A stretch of DNA of 64,000 bases from an uncultured Gemmiger sp. (GTDB lineage: Bacteria; Bacillota; Clostridia; Oscillospirales; Ruminococcaceae): NCBI RefSeq assembly GCF_934561205.1, contig NZ_CAKTFU010000004.1, forward strand, positions 1 through 64,000, given 5' to 3'. Position numbers and translations under genes: made by a program. Under the pieces are notes generated by a model. That model was not told the origin of the DNA, made no database searches, and saw only the letters and a program-made list of their open reading frames with translations. Below, in pieces: positions 36,576 to 44,373 of this stretch; the first letter of the stretch is position 1, and each line of letters starts with the position of its first letter.

Positions 36576-37149
36576 GAACCAACATCTGGGCGCACTGGAA
36601 GCCATGCTGTTTGCCCACGCCGAGCCGGTGGAAACCGCCCGCCTGGCCGATGCCCTGCGCCTCGAAAAAGCGCAGACCGAGGCGCTTTTGCAGCGCTTGC
36701 AGCAGCGCTATGACGAGCAGGAAAGCGGCCTTGCCCTTTTGTATTTTGCCCCCGACCGCTGGCAGATGACCACCCGCCCGTACTACGGCGAACTGGTCAA
36801 GCGAATTCTGGACACCCGCCGCAATGCCCCGCTTTCGCCCGCCGCGCTGGAGGTGCTGGCGGTCATCGCCTACAACCAGCCGGTGTCCCGCAGCTTTATT
36901 GAGCAGGTGCGCGGCGTGGATTCCTCCGGTACGGTGGCGAAGCTGCTGGAAAAAGGTCTGATCGAGGAAGCCGGGCGTCTGGACCTGCCGGGCAAGCCGG
37001 TGGCATTTCAGGTCACCGACACCTTCCTGCGGGTATTCGGGCTGGGCAGCCTGGCCGATCTGCCGCCGCTACACGGCGAGGTGGGGGAGGACACCCCCGA
37101 ACCCGACCCTGACCCCGACGCCGAGGCAGAACAGCTGGAATGGAAGTGA
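36568..37149 (+). CDS. scpB: segregation and condensation protein B
   Basis: The ScpB dimer binds the ScpA linker in the SMC complex. The 193 residues carry two winged-helix domains; LEAMLFAHAEPVETARLA opens and LEVLAVIAYNQPVSRSFIEQVRGVDS is the family signature. The tail is acidic (PEPDPDPDAEAE). The ATG follows AGAAAGGAGAACC and overlaps scpA. The smc gene itself is not in the window. Confidence 0.97.
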   Translation: MNENQHLGALEAMLFAHAEPVETARLADALRLEKAQTEALLQRLQQRYDEQESGLALLYFAPDRWQMTTRPYYGELVKRILDTRRNAPLSPAALEVLAVIAYNQPVSRSFIEQVRGVDSSGTVAKLLEKGLIEEAGRLDLPGKPVAFQVTDTFLRVFGLGSLADLPPLHGEVGEDTPEPDPDPDAEAEQLEWK

Positions 37150-37155
37150 CAGCCC

Positions 37156-37974
37156 GTGACGATACTGTTGGTGATCCTTAAAATTTTGGGCGCTGTGCTG
37201 TTGCTTTTGCTGCTCTTGCTGCTGGCGGCGCTGCTGCTGCCGCTGGGGCTGGATATCCGATACAAGGCGGGACGCTGGCAGGTGCAGGCGCGGTATGCGA
37301 TGCTGCACTTCACACTGTACCCGCCCAAAAGTGCACCGCAGCAAACGCCAAGCCCCGCACCCGAAACACCCAAAGAAAACCCGCCCGCCGCGGAAAAACC
37401 AAACCCGCCGTCCGCAACCGAGGCGGAACCCGCGCAGAATACGCAAAAGGCGGACAAGCCCCAGCCGCCCCCAAAGCAGCCGCCGGAGACGAAACCTGCC
37501 GCCAAGGCACAGGCAAAGCCGGAGCCGAAACCCCAAGCTGGGGGGCTGCCGTTCGGCATCGGGGCGCGTCTTGACGCCGCCCTTGCGCTGCTGCAAAGGG
37601 ACCCGGTTGCGTTTGTAAAATGCGCCTTCGGGCATCTGGGCTGGCTGGGCAGGGGGCTTGCCAAAAGCCTGCGCCTTGACCATGTAACGGTTTTCTGGAC
37701 GGTCACGGGGCAGGATGCCGCCGCCACCGCCGTAAGCTACGGCGCGCTGCTGGGGGCGCTGAACACCGCGTGGGCGCTGCTGCAGCAATCGGTGCGGGTA
37801 CAGGCGGACAGCCTGCGCCTGGAACCCGATTTTACAGGGCAGCAAAAGGCAAACCGCTGTATCTCTTTGCAGGTGCGTTCCTGCGCCGCCGTTTTGCTGT
37901 GGCTGGCGCTGCGTTTCGCACGGCGTTTATACAAAGAACCCCTCTGGCAGCCTCAAAAACAAGAAACATGTTGA
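37156..37974 (+). CDS. DUF2953 domain membrane protein
   Basis: A 272-residue protein: one N-terminal Leu-rich helix (about 4-28), a beta segment (LDIRYKAGRWQVQARY), a Pro/Lys/Ala-rich linker of about 70 residues, and a C-terminal domain with the DUF2953 pattern HVTVFWTVTGQDAAATAV and RLEPDF. DUF2953 genes accompany ytfJ in spore formers, as here, with ytfJ 18 bases downstream. A sporulation or envelope role is inferred from that pairing. GTG start six bases past scpB. The linker is unusually long for the family and of low complexity. Confidence 0.82.
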   Translation: MTILLVILKILGAVLLLLLLLLLAALLLPLGLDIRYKAGRWQVQARYAMLHFTLYPPKSAPQQTPSPAPETPKENPPAAEKPNPPSATEAEPAQNTQKADKPQPPPKQPPETKPAAKAQAKPEPKPQAGGLPFGIGARLDAALALLQRDPVAFVKCAFGHLGWLGRGLAKSLRLDHVTVFWTVTGQDAAATAVSYGALLGALNTAWALLQQSVRVQADSLRLEPDFTGQQKANRCISLQVRSCAAVLLWLALRFARRLYKEPLWQPQKQETC

Positions 37975-37992
37975 TATAAGGAGGAATCTACT

Positions 37993-38388
37993 ATGGCAGA
38001 GCATCCTATTCAGGGTATGATGGGCGTTACCATCGACAAAATTCGTGAAATGGTGGACACAAGCACCATCATCGGTGAGCCTATCCACCCCGACGAAAAA
38101 ACCACCATCATTCCCGTCTCCAAGGTGACCTTCGGCTTTGCCTCCGGCGGGTCGGATGTCGGCCCCCAGTCGAGCAAGCAGATGTTCGGCGGCGGCAGCG
38201 GCGCCGGTGTGTCGGTAACGCCGGTGGCATTTCTCGTCATTTCTGACGGCAATGTGCGCACCGTGCAGCTGATCGACAAGGTTACGGCCGTCGATAACGT
38301 CGTGGCGTCGCTGCCCGAACTGGTGGACAAGGTCACCGCACTGATCAAAAAAGAAAAACCCGCCCCCGCGCAGGACAACAAGGAGTAA
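37993..38388 (+). CDS. ytfJ: GerW family sporulation protein YtfJ
   Basis: A 131-residue protein of the GerW/YtfJ family, needed in Bacillus for germination with certain germinants. Typical segments are VDTSTIIGEPI, TIIPVSKVTFGFASGG and the Gly-rich GGGSGAGVSVTPVAFLVI; the tail is Lys/Pro-rich. The ATG follows AAGGAGGAATCTACT. It is preceded by DUF2953, its usual partner, and followed closely by the rluB-type gene. Confidence 0.95.
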   Translation: MAEHPIQGMMGVTIDKIREMVDTSTIIGEPIHPDEKTTIIPVSKVTFGFASGGSDVGPQSSKQMFGGGSGAGVSVTPVAFLVISDGNVRTVQLIDKVTAVDNVVASLPELVDKVTALIKKEKPAPAQDNKE

Positions 38389-38391
38389 ATG

Positions 38392-39183
38392 ATGGCAGAA
38401 CAACGCATCCAAAAAGTATTGGCAGATCAGGGCATCTGCTCCCGCCGTGAGGCCGAGCGCCTGATCGCCGCCGGCAAGGTCAAGGTCAACGGCCACCCCG
38501 TGGGTCTGGGCGACAAGATGGACCCCGATTTTGACAAGGTGTCCATCGACGGCAAGACCCAGCGCATCGTGCGCAAGCGCCAGTACACCTATATCATGCT
38601 GCACAAGCCCCGCGGCTTTTTGACCACCCGCAGCGACGACCGCGGCCGCAAGACCGTTATGGATCTTGTGGCGGACGTGCCCGCCATGCTGCGCCCGGTG
38701 GGCCGCCTGGATAAGGACAGCGAGGGTCTTTTGCTGCTCAGCGATGACGGCGCGTTCATCAACCTGCTGACCCACCCGTCCGGCGGCGTGGGCAAGCTGT
38801 ACCGCGTTACCGTCAACCCCCGCGCCACCGAGGAACAGATCATCGCCATGTCCAGCGGCATCGTGCTGGACGACGGCGTCAAGACCCAGCCCTGCGTGAT
38901 CCACGTTGTCACCGATGAGCCGGGCCGCACCGTGCTGGAAATTACCCTGCACGAGGGGCGCAACCGCCAGATCCGCCGTATGTGCAGCGCCGTGGGGCTG
39001 CAGGTCGTGCGCCTCAAGCGCACCGCGCAAGGCCCCGTCAAGCTCGGTATGCTGCAGCCCGGCGAGTACCGCGAGCTGAAAAAGAGCGAGGTCAGCGCCC
39101 TGCGCAACGCCGCGCAGAAATCCGGCGGCAGCGCCAAGGCGGCACCCCGCCGCCCCGGCCCGCTGCCCACCAAGGAAAACTGA
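38392..39183 (+). CDS. rluB: RsuA/RluB-type 23S/16S rRNA pseudouridine synthase
   Basis: A 263-residue pseudouridine synthase with an N-terminal S4 domain (QGICSRREAERLIAAGKVKVNG) and the catalytic motif GRLDKDSEGLLLL with its Asp. The closing EGRNRQIRRMC is typical. In Firmicutes this copy, near scpAB and ytfJ, corresponds to RluB, modifying 23S rRNA U2605-equivalent; RsuA-like specificity cannot be excluded by eye. AAGGAG fits the ATG at 38392 better than the adjacent one at 38389. The last 20 residues are a basic Pro-rich tail. Confidence 0.92.
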   Translation: MAEQRIQKVLADQGICSRREAERLIAAGKVKVNGHPVGLGDKMDPDFDKVSIDGKTQRIVRKRQYTYIMLHKPRGFLTTRSDDRGRKTVMDLVADVPAMLRPVGRLDKDSEGLLLLSDDGAFINLLTHPSGGVGKLYRVTVNPRATEEQIIAMSSGIVLDDGVKTQPCVIHVVTDEPGRTVLEITLHEGRNRQIRRMCSAVGLQVVRLKRTAQGPVKLGMLQPGEYRELKKSEVSALRNAAQKSGGSAKAAPRRPGPLPTKEN

Positions 39184-39227
39184 CGGCAAAAATTTGGCAA
39201 AAAACCTGAAAAATGCAAGAAATTCTC

Positions 39228-39256
39228 TTGTCTATTTTTACACAAAGTAGTATAAT
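39228..39256 (+). promoter_or_regulatory. sigma-A promoter of the transcarboxylase operon
   Basis: TTGTCT, 17-base spacer, perfect TATAAT in an AT-rich stretch, 70 bases before the first start codon. The long leader shows no recognisable riboswitch. Confidence 0.8.
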
Positions 39257-39325
39257 CGTTGTATATGGCAGATTTTTGTAACAAGGTTATAGCGTCTGCC
39301 GCTTTTACCATAGGGAGGAAACTGT

Positions 39326-40648
39326 ATGGCAGCAAATAAGCCCGGCAAGGCAGAGATCCTTGCAGCATTTTTTGACGGCGGTGTCTACTCTCCGCTGTTT
39401 ACGGACGGTGCCGTAAGTGCAGCTTTCGGCAGCGCCAACGGCCAGAGCACCTACGCCGTTTTTGAGGATGGCAGCGCTGTGGGCGTGCAGGACATCGAAA
39501 AAAATATCCGCGTGCTGGAAATGGCCGCACAGACCGGTGCGCCGGTCGTGACCTTCTACGACTCTGTCGGCGCTAAGCTGGAGGGCGGTCTGGAGCTGCT
39601 CAACGCCAACGCCCGCCTGACCGCCGAGATCGCCCGCGTGTCCGGCGTTGTGCCCCAGATCGCCGTTGTCACCGGCACCTGCGCCGGCACCAACGCCATC
39701 AACGCCGCCGCCGCTGACCTGTGCATTATGGCCGAGGACGCCGAGCTGTTCCTCAACGCGCCCTTCAATGCCGAGGATAAGCTCGCAGGTGCCGGCTCCG
39801 CCGCCTTTGCCGCCAAGGCCGGTGTGGCTGCCGCCACCGCCGCCGACGCCGTCGAGGCTGCCAAGAAGGCTGCCGAGATCGTCGCCCTGATGCCCGCCAA
39901 CAACCTGGCCGGCCCCGCGCTGTTCGACTTCGCCGCCCCCGCCGCTGCGCTGAACACCGCCGCCTACACCGCCGCCGATGCCGTCAAGGCTCTGGCCGAT
40001 GAGGGCACCGCCGTCACCCTGTACGAGGGCTACGGCAAGAACATTGTCACCGCGCTGGCTACCGTCAACGGCAGCACCGTGGGCATCGTCGCCACCGAAA
40101 AGGCTGCCCTGTGCCACAAGTGCACCGCCAAGGCTGCCCGCTTTGTGCGCCTGTGCGATGCATACAGCATCCCCGTAATCACCGTCGTCAACACCGAAGG
40201 CTTTGTCAAGAGCGAGGGTGACGATCAGGCCGGCGGCATCCGTCAGGCTGCCCGTATGGCAGGTGTCTACGCCGAGGCTACCACCGTCAAGGTGGCTGTG
40301 CTGGCGGGCAATGCCGTGGGCGCTGCCTACACCGTTTTTGCCGCCAGCGCTGACTGGCGCGTTGCCGTCAATGGCTGCACCGTGGCACCCCTGGCACCCG
40401 AAGCCGCTGTCACCGTTCTGTACAAGGACGAGATCTTTGCTTCCGACAATATCGTGAACGCCACCAAGGCGAAGGCTGCCGCCTACGCCAAGGACGTTTG
40501 CAGCGCCGACGCCGCCGTCAAGAACGGTGCCGCCGATCTGGCTGTGAACGCCGCCGATGCCCGCGCCGCCGTTGTGCAGGCGCTGGATATGCTGGCCAGC
40601 AAGCGCGCCGTCCGCCTTGCCAAGAAGCACGGCAACATCACGCTGTAA
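39326..40648 (+). CDS. carboxyltransferase subunit, acyl-CoA side (MmdA/12S-like), divergent
   Basis: A 440-residue crotonase-fold protein of the acyl-CoA carboxyltransferase family. Both halves are present: N-terminal TFYDSVGAKLEGGLELL and SGVVPQIAVVTGTCAG; C-terminal ARFVRLCDAYSIPVITVVN followed by AVGAAYTVFAAS. In MmdA or the 12S transcarboxylase subunit (about 505-525 residues) the first motif reads DSGGARIQEG, so this copy is short and altered at the oxyanion loop. It lies 33 bases before a biotin carrier and a keto-acid carboxyltransferase, making a three-part transcarboxylase. Substrate could be methylmalonyl-, malonyl- or another acyl-CoA. Codon choice is strongly biased, as in highly expressed genes. 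Confidence 0.82.
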   Translation: MAANKPGKAEILAAFFDGGVYSPLFTDGAVSAAFGSANGQSTYAVFEDGSAVGVQDIEKNIRVLEMAAQTGAPVVTFYDSVGAKLEGGLELLNANARLTAEIARVSGVVPQIAVVTGTCAGTNAINAAAADLCIMAEDAELFLNAPFNAEDKLAGAGSAAFAAKAGVAAATAADAVEAAKKAAEIVALMPANNLAGPALFDFAAPAAALNTAAYTAADAVKALADEGTAVTLYEGYGKNIVTALATVNGSTVGIVATEKAALCHKCTAKAARFVRLCDAYSIPVITVVNTEGFVKSEGDDQAGGIRQAARMAGVYAEATTVKVAVLAGNAVGAAYTVFAASADWRVAVNGCTVAPLAPEAAVTVLYKDEIFASDNIVNATKAKAAAYAKDVCSADAAVKNGAADLAVNAADARAAVVQALDMLASKRAVRLAKKHGNITL

Positions 40649-40681
40649 AAATCAACCCGCTGATTTAAGGAGGATATTCCT

Positions 40682-41059
40682 ATGAAAAACCTGATCGTTA
40701 CCGTAAACGGCGTTGCTTATAATGTCACCGTTGAGGAAGGCACCGGCGCCCCCGTGGCCGCTGCTGCCCCCGCCGCCGCTCCTGCCGCTGCCCCCGCACC
40801 CGCTGCGGCTCCGGCTCCCGCCGCTGCCCCCGCCGGTGCTGCCGGTGCTGTTTCCGTCAATGCCCCCATGCCGGGCAACATTCTGGATGTCAAGGTCAAG
40901 CCGGGCGACTCCGTCAAGGCCGGCGACACCCTGCTGATCCTCGAAGCCATGAAGATGGAGAACGAGATCAGCGCTCCCCAGGATGGCACCATTGCAAGTG
41001 TCAACGTTCGCAAGGGCGACGTGGTCAACTCCGGCGACCTGCTCTGCACCATGAACTGA
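40682..41059 (+). CDS. biotin carrier protein (1.3S-like)
   Basis: A 125-residue biotin carrier. The N-terminal beta segment (KNLIVTVNGVAYNVTVEEG) is joined by a 30-residue Ala-Pro linker to a biotinyl domain with biotin-accepting Lys91 in EAMKMENE and the usual MPGNILDV start. The length matches the 1.3S transcarboxylase subunit and the gamma carriers of decarboxylases. The ATG follows AAGGAGGATATTCCT. It sits between the two carboxyltransferase genes, so it would shuttle CO2 between them. Very high GC in the linker reflects GCC/CCC codons only. Confidence 0.95.
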   Translation: MKNLIVTVNGVAYNVTVEEGTGAPVAAAAPAAAPAAAPAPAAAPAPAAAPAGAAGAVSVNAPMPGNILDVKVKPGDSVKAGDTLLILEAMKMENEISAPQDGTIASVNVRKGDVVNSGDLLCTMN

Positions 41060-41079
41060 GAAAGACGGGGTGAATGACA

Positions 41080-42483
41080 TTGGCTAAGAAACCCATCAAG
41101 ATTACTGAGGTCGTTCTGCGCGATGCCCACCAGTCTCTGCTGGCCACCCGTATGACGATGGACGAAATGCGTCCCATCCTGCCTGAAATGGACAAGATCC
41201 CTTACTTCTCCGTAGAGTGCTGGGGCGGCGCAACGTTTGACTCCTGCATCCGTTTCCTGGACGAAGACCCGTGGGAGCGTCTGCGCATCCTGCGCAAGGA
41301 GCTGCCCCACCAGAAGCTGCAGATGCTGTTCCGCGGCCAGAACATGCTGGGCTACCGTCCCTACGCTGACGACGCTGTCGAGTACTTTGTCAAGAAGTCT
41401 GTCGCCAACGGCATTGACGTTATCCGTATTTTCGACGCCCTGAACGACCCCCGCAACCTGCAGACTGCCATCAAGTCCGCCAACAAAGAGGGTGCTCATG
41501 TTCAGGCATGCATCAGCTACACCTTAAGCCCTGTCCACAATAACGAGTACTTTGCCCAGTACGCCAAGACCCTGGAGGAGATGGGCGCTGACTCCATCTG
41601 CATCAAGGATATGGCCGGTCTGCTCAAGCCCTACACCTGCTCTGAGCTGGTCAGCGAGCTGAAAAAGACCGTCAGCATCCCCGTGGACATCCACAGCCAC
41701 TACACCGCCGGTCTTGCCTCCATGTCCATCCTGAAGGGCATCGAGGCCGGTGCCGACATCGTCGACACCGCCATGAGCCCCTTGGCTCTGGGCACCTCCC
41801 ACATGCCGACCGAGAGTCTGGTCGCTGCCCTGCAGGGTACCGATTACGACACCGGTCTGGATCTGAACCAGCTCAATGTCGTGCGCGCTTACTTCAACAA
41901 GCTGCGCGAGAAGTACATCGCCAACGGTCAGATCAACCAGAAGTCCCTGGGTGTTGACGCCAACACCCTGCTGTATCAGGTTCCCGGCGGCATGTTCTCC
42001 AACATGCTCAAGCAGTTGAAGGACGCCGGCAAGGAGGACAAGCTCCAGGACGTTCTGGAGGAGATCCCCCGCGTTCGCGAGGATGCCGGTTACCCGCCGC
42101 TGGTCACCCCGACCAGCCAGATCGTCGGTACGCAGGCCGTGTTCAACGTGATCATGGGCGAGCGCTACAAGATGGTCACCAAGGAGTTCAAGGGTCTGGT
42201 TCACGGCGATTACGGCAAGACGCCCGCCCCCATCAAGAAGGAATTCAGCGACTTTATCCTCAAGGGCGAGCAGCCGATCACCTGCCGCTTTGCCGACACG
42301 CTGGAGCCTGAGATGGAGAAGCTGAAGGCCGAGGCCGCCAAGTACGCCATCCAGGAGGAGGACGTGCTGACCTACGCCATGTTCCCGCAGGTTGCGCCCA
42401 AGTTCTTTGAAAAGCGCAACGCCCGCCTGCAGGGTGTCGATGCACTGCACGCCGACTACGAGAACAAATCCCACCCCGTTTGA
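41080..42483 (+). CDS. keto-acid carboxyltransferase (OadA/PycB/5S-like)
   Basis: A 467-residue TIM-barrel carboxyltransferase that would transfer carboxyl between oxaloacetate and biotin, giving pyruvate. Motifs: TEVVLRDAHQSLLATRM, metal-binding Asp and the HSHYTAGLA pair of His, the Lys in CIKDMAGLL, MLFRGQNMLGYR and QVPGGMFSNM. It lacks the fused biotinyl domain of full-length OadA; the carrier is the separate gene upstream. GGGGTG is seven bases before the TTG at 41080, while the ATG at 41074 is too close to it. It ends the operon at a strong terminator. No beta (sodium pump) or biotin carboxylase gene is in the window. Confidence 0.92.
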   Translation: MAKKPIKITEVVLRDAHQSLLATRMTMDEMRPILPEMDKIPYFSVECWGGATFDSCIRFLDEDPWERLRILRKELPHQKLQMLFRGQNMLGYRPYADDAVEYFVKKSVANGIDVIRIFDALNDPRNLQTAIKSANKEGAHVQACISYTLSPVHNNEYFAQYAKTLEEMGADSICIKDMAGLLKPYTCSELVSELKKTVSIPVDIHSHYTAGLASMSILKGIEAGADIVDTAMSPLALGTSHMPTESLVAALQGTDYDTGLDLNQLNVVRAYFNKLREKYIANGQINQKSLGVDANTLLYQVPGGMFSNMLKQLKDAGKEDKLQDVLEEIPRVREDAGYPPLVTPTSQIVGTQAVFNVIMGERYKMVTKEFKGLVHGDYGKTPAPIKKEFSDFILKGEQPITCRFADTLEPEMEKLKAEAAKYAIQEEDVLTYAMFPQVAPKFFEKRNARLQGVDALHADYENKSHPV

Positions 42484-42498
42484 TCTGTAAAAGCATTT

Positions 42499-42533
42499 GC
42501 CGCCTCTGCCGCAGGGCAGGGGCGGCTTTTTTG
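42499..42533 (+). terminator. rho-independent terminator after the transcarboxylase operon
   Basis: GCCGCCTCTGCC pairs with GGGCAGGGGCGGC over a three-base loop, followed by TTTTTT. Confidence 0.93.
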
Positions 42534-42564
42534 TGTCCAAGCTGTAAAAGAACGCCCTTTTTGC

Positions 42565-42593
42565 TTGCATCTTGCGGTGAAAAATAGTAAAAT
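42565..42593 (+). promoter_or_regulatory. sigma-A promoter of the yicC-remA-gmk run
   Basis: TTGCAT, 17-base spacer, TAAAAT, 63 bases before the yicC start. Confidence 0.68.
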
Positions 42594-42655
42594 ATATGAT
42601 ATATATGTGTGCCCGGCGGCAGAGCTGCCGAATATGATACCGAGGTGTAAGGCGT

Positions 42656-43534
42656 ATGGTTTTAAGTATGACCGGTTACGGCCGCGCAGGGGCTTTGCTG
42701 CATGGCCGTGATATCAAAGTAGAGCTGCGCAGCGTCAATGCGCGTTTTTTTGAGTATTCCTCCCGTCTGCCGCGCTCCTGCGCATTTTTGGAGGACAAGC
42801 TCAAAAAACTGGTGGCTGCCAAGGTCAGCCGCGGCAAGGTGGAATTGAGCCTGTCCATCCAGACGGTCACGGCGGCGGACACGGTTGTGTCGGTCAACTG
42901 GTCGCTGGCGCAGGGCTACCGCGCCGCGCTGGATTCCCTGATTGAGAAAATGGACCTGAAAAACGACGTCACAGCGGGCATGATCGCCCGTTTTCCCGAA
43001 GTTTTGACCCAGACGGCCGCCCCCACCAACGAGGACGAGCTGTGGCAGGACGTGCAGAGCGTGGCGTTGCAGGCAGTTGATGCCTTTGTGGCGATGCGCG
43101 CCGTCGAGGGCGAAAAGCTCAAGGCGGACGTGGCAGGGCGTCTGGACACGATCGAGGAATTGGTTGCCAAGATCGAGCAGGGAAGTGCGGGCCGCGTACA
43201 GGCATACAGCGACAAATTGTACGCCCGCCTGCAGGAGCTGCTGGGCGACCGCAGCATTGACGAAAGCCGCCTTGTGACCGAGGCCGCCATCTTTGCCGAC
43301 AAGACCGCCATTGATGAGGAAACCGTGCGTCTGCACAGCCATGTGGCGCAGTACCGCGAAATTCTGGCGCTGGATGAGCCGGTGGGACGCAAGCTGGACT
43401 TCCTGACGCAGGAGCTGAACCGCGAATCCAACACCATCGGCTCCAAATGCCAGGACGTTGCCATCACCCGTCTGGTCGTTGAACTGAAATCCGAGATCGA
43501 AAAGATCCGTGAGCAGATCCAGAACATCGAGTAA
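42656..43534 (+). CDS. yicC: YicC/YloC family endoribonuclease
   Basis: A 292-residue protein of the YicC family, members of which cleave RNA and assist small-RNA turnover. The start SMTGYGRAG and VELRSVNARFFEYSSRLPR are typical, as are GRKLDFLTQELNRESNTIGSK and the closing VELKSEIEKIREQIQNIE. The ATG follows CGAGGTG. It is first in the yicC-remA-gmk-priA run, the usual Firmicutes order. Confidence 0.96.
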   Translation: MVLSMTGYGRAGALLHGRDIKVELRSVNARFFEYSSRLPRSCAFLEDKLKKLVAAKVSRGKVELSLSIQTVTAADTVVSVNWSLAQGYRAALDSLIEKMDLKNDVTAGMIARFPEVLTQTAAPTNEDELWQDVQSVALQAVDAFVAMRAVEGEKLKADVAGRLDTIEELVAKIEQGSAGRVQAYSDKLYARLQELLGDRSIDESRLVTEAAIFADKTAIDEETVRLHSHVAQYREILALDEPVGRKLDFLTQELNRESNTIGSKCQDVAITRLVVELKSEIEKIREQIQNIE

Positions 43535-43543
43535 GGAGCCGCC

Positions 43544-43798
43544 ATGAAACTCATCAACATCGGCTTTGGCAACATGGTCAACGGCGACCGCGTCATCGGC
43601 ATCGTCAGCCCGGATTCAGCCCCCATCAAGCGTCTGGTGCAGGACGCCCGCGAAAAGGGCGCACTCATCGATGCATCTTACGGGCGGCGCACCCAGGCTG
43701 TTCTGATTATGGACTCGGATCATGTGATATTATCGGGCATCGCGCTGGAAAGTCTGACCGGCCGTTTTGCCCAGGAAGAAGAGGAAAAGAACGTATGA
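43544..43798 (+). CDS. remA: RemA family DNA-binding regulator (DUF370)
   Basis: An 84-residue regulator. [20 protein letters not shown] and [20 protein letters not shown] are diagnostic. In Bacillus, RemA forms ring-shaped oligomers on DNA and activates biofilm matrix and osmoprotectant genes; in Clostridia its targets are less clear. It starts nine bases after yicC with AAGGAGCCGCC and overlaps gmk by four bases (ATGA). Confidence 0.96.
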   Translation: MKLINIGFGNMVNGDRVIGIVSPDSAPIKRLVQDAREKGALIDASYGRRTQAVLIMDSDHVILSGIALESLTGRFAQEEEEKNV

Positions 43799-44373
43799 AA
43801 GGCGAAAAATACCTGTTTGTCGTGTCCGGCCCGTCCGGCACCGGCAAGGACACCGTGGTGGCCAGTCTTTTGAAAAAGCACCCGGAGATCCAGCACACCG
43901 TTTCCGCCACCACCCGCACCCCGCGCGAGGGTGAGAAGGACGGCATCAACTACCACTTTATGACCACGGCGGACTTTGAGAACCACCTTGCCAACGACCA
44001 GATTGTCGAGCATACGCAGTATTGCGGCAACTACTACGGCACACTGCGCAGCGAGATCGAGGGGCGTATGGCGCTGGGCATCCCGGTGATTTTGGTCATC
44101 GAGGTCGAGGGCGCGGGCAACATCAAAAAGATCTACCCCGGTGCCACCACCATCTTTGTGCTGCCCCCCGATATGGAGGAGCTGGAGCGCCGCCTGCGCA
44201 GCCGCGGCACCGAGAGCGAGGAAACCATCCGCCGCCGCCTGCAGCGCGCCGAGACCGAAATTGCCAACTCGGTCAACTATGACGAGCATATCGTCAACAA
44301 TCAGGTCGAGGCCTGTGCCGACGGCCTGTATTCCATCATTCAGTTCAAGCTGAAGCACGGCGCCGAGGAATGA
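43795..44373 (+). CDS. gmk: guanylate kinase
   Basis: Phosphorylates GMP to GDP with ATP. The 192 residues show the P-loop [11 protein letters not shown] (about 11-21), the GMP-binding [17 protein letters not shown] and the lid [13 protein letters not shown]. It overlaps remA and priA by four bases each. In many Firmicutes rpoZ and coaBC lie between gmk and priA; both are missing here. Confidence 0.98.
   Translation: MKGEKYLFVVSGPSGTGKDTVVASLLKKHPEIQHTVSATTRTPREGEKDGINYHFMTTADFENHLANDQIVEHTQYCGNYYGTLRSEIEGRMALGIPVILVIEVEGAGNIKKIYPGATTIFVLPPDMEELERRLRSRGTESEETIRRRLQRAETEIANSVNYDEHIVNNQVEACADGLYSIIQFKLKHGAEE

Noticed and set aside
40740..40850. GC-rich Ala-Pro repeats in the biotin carrier as a DNA repeat element
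   Set aside because: They are in-frame codons of the flexible linker normal for biotin carriers.
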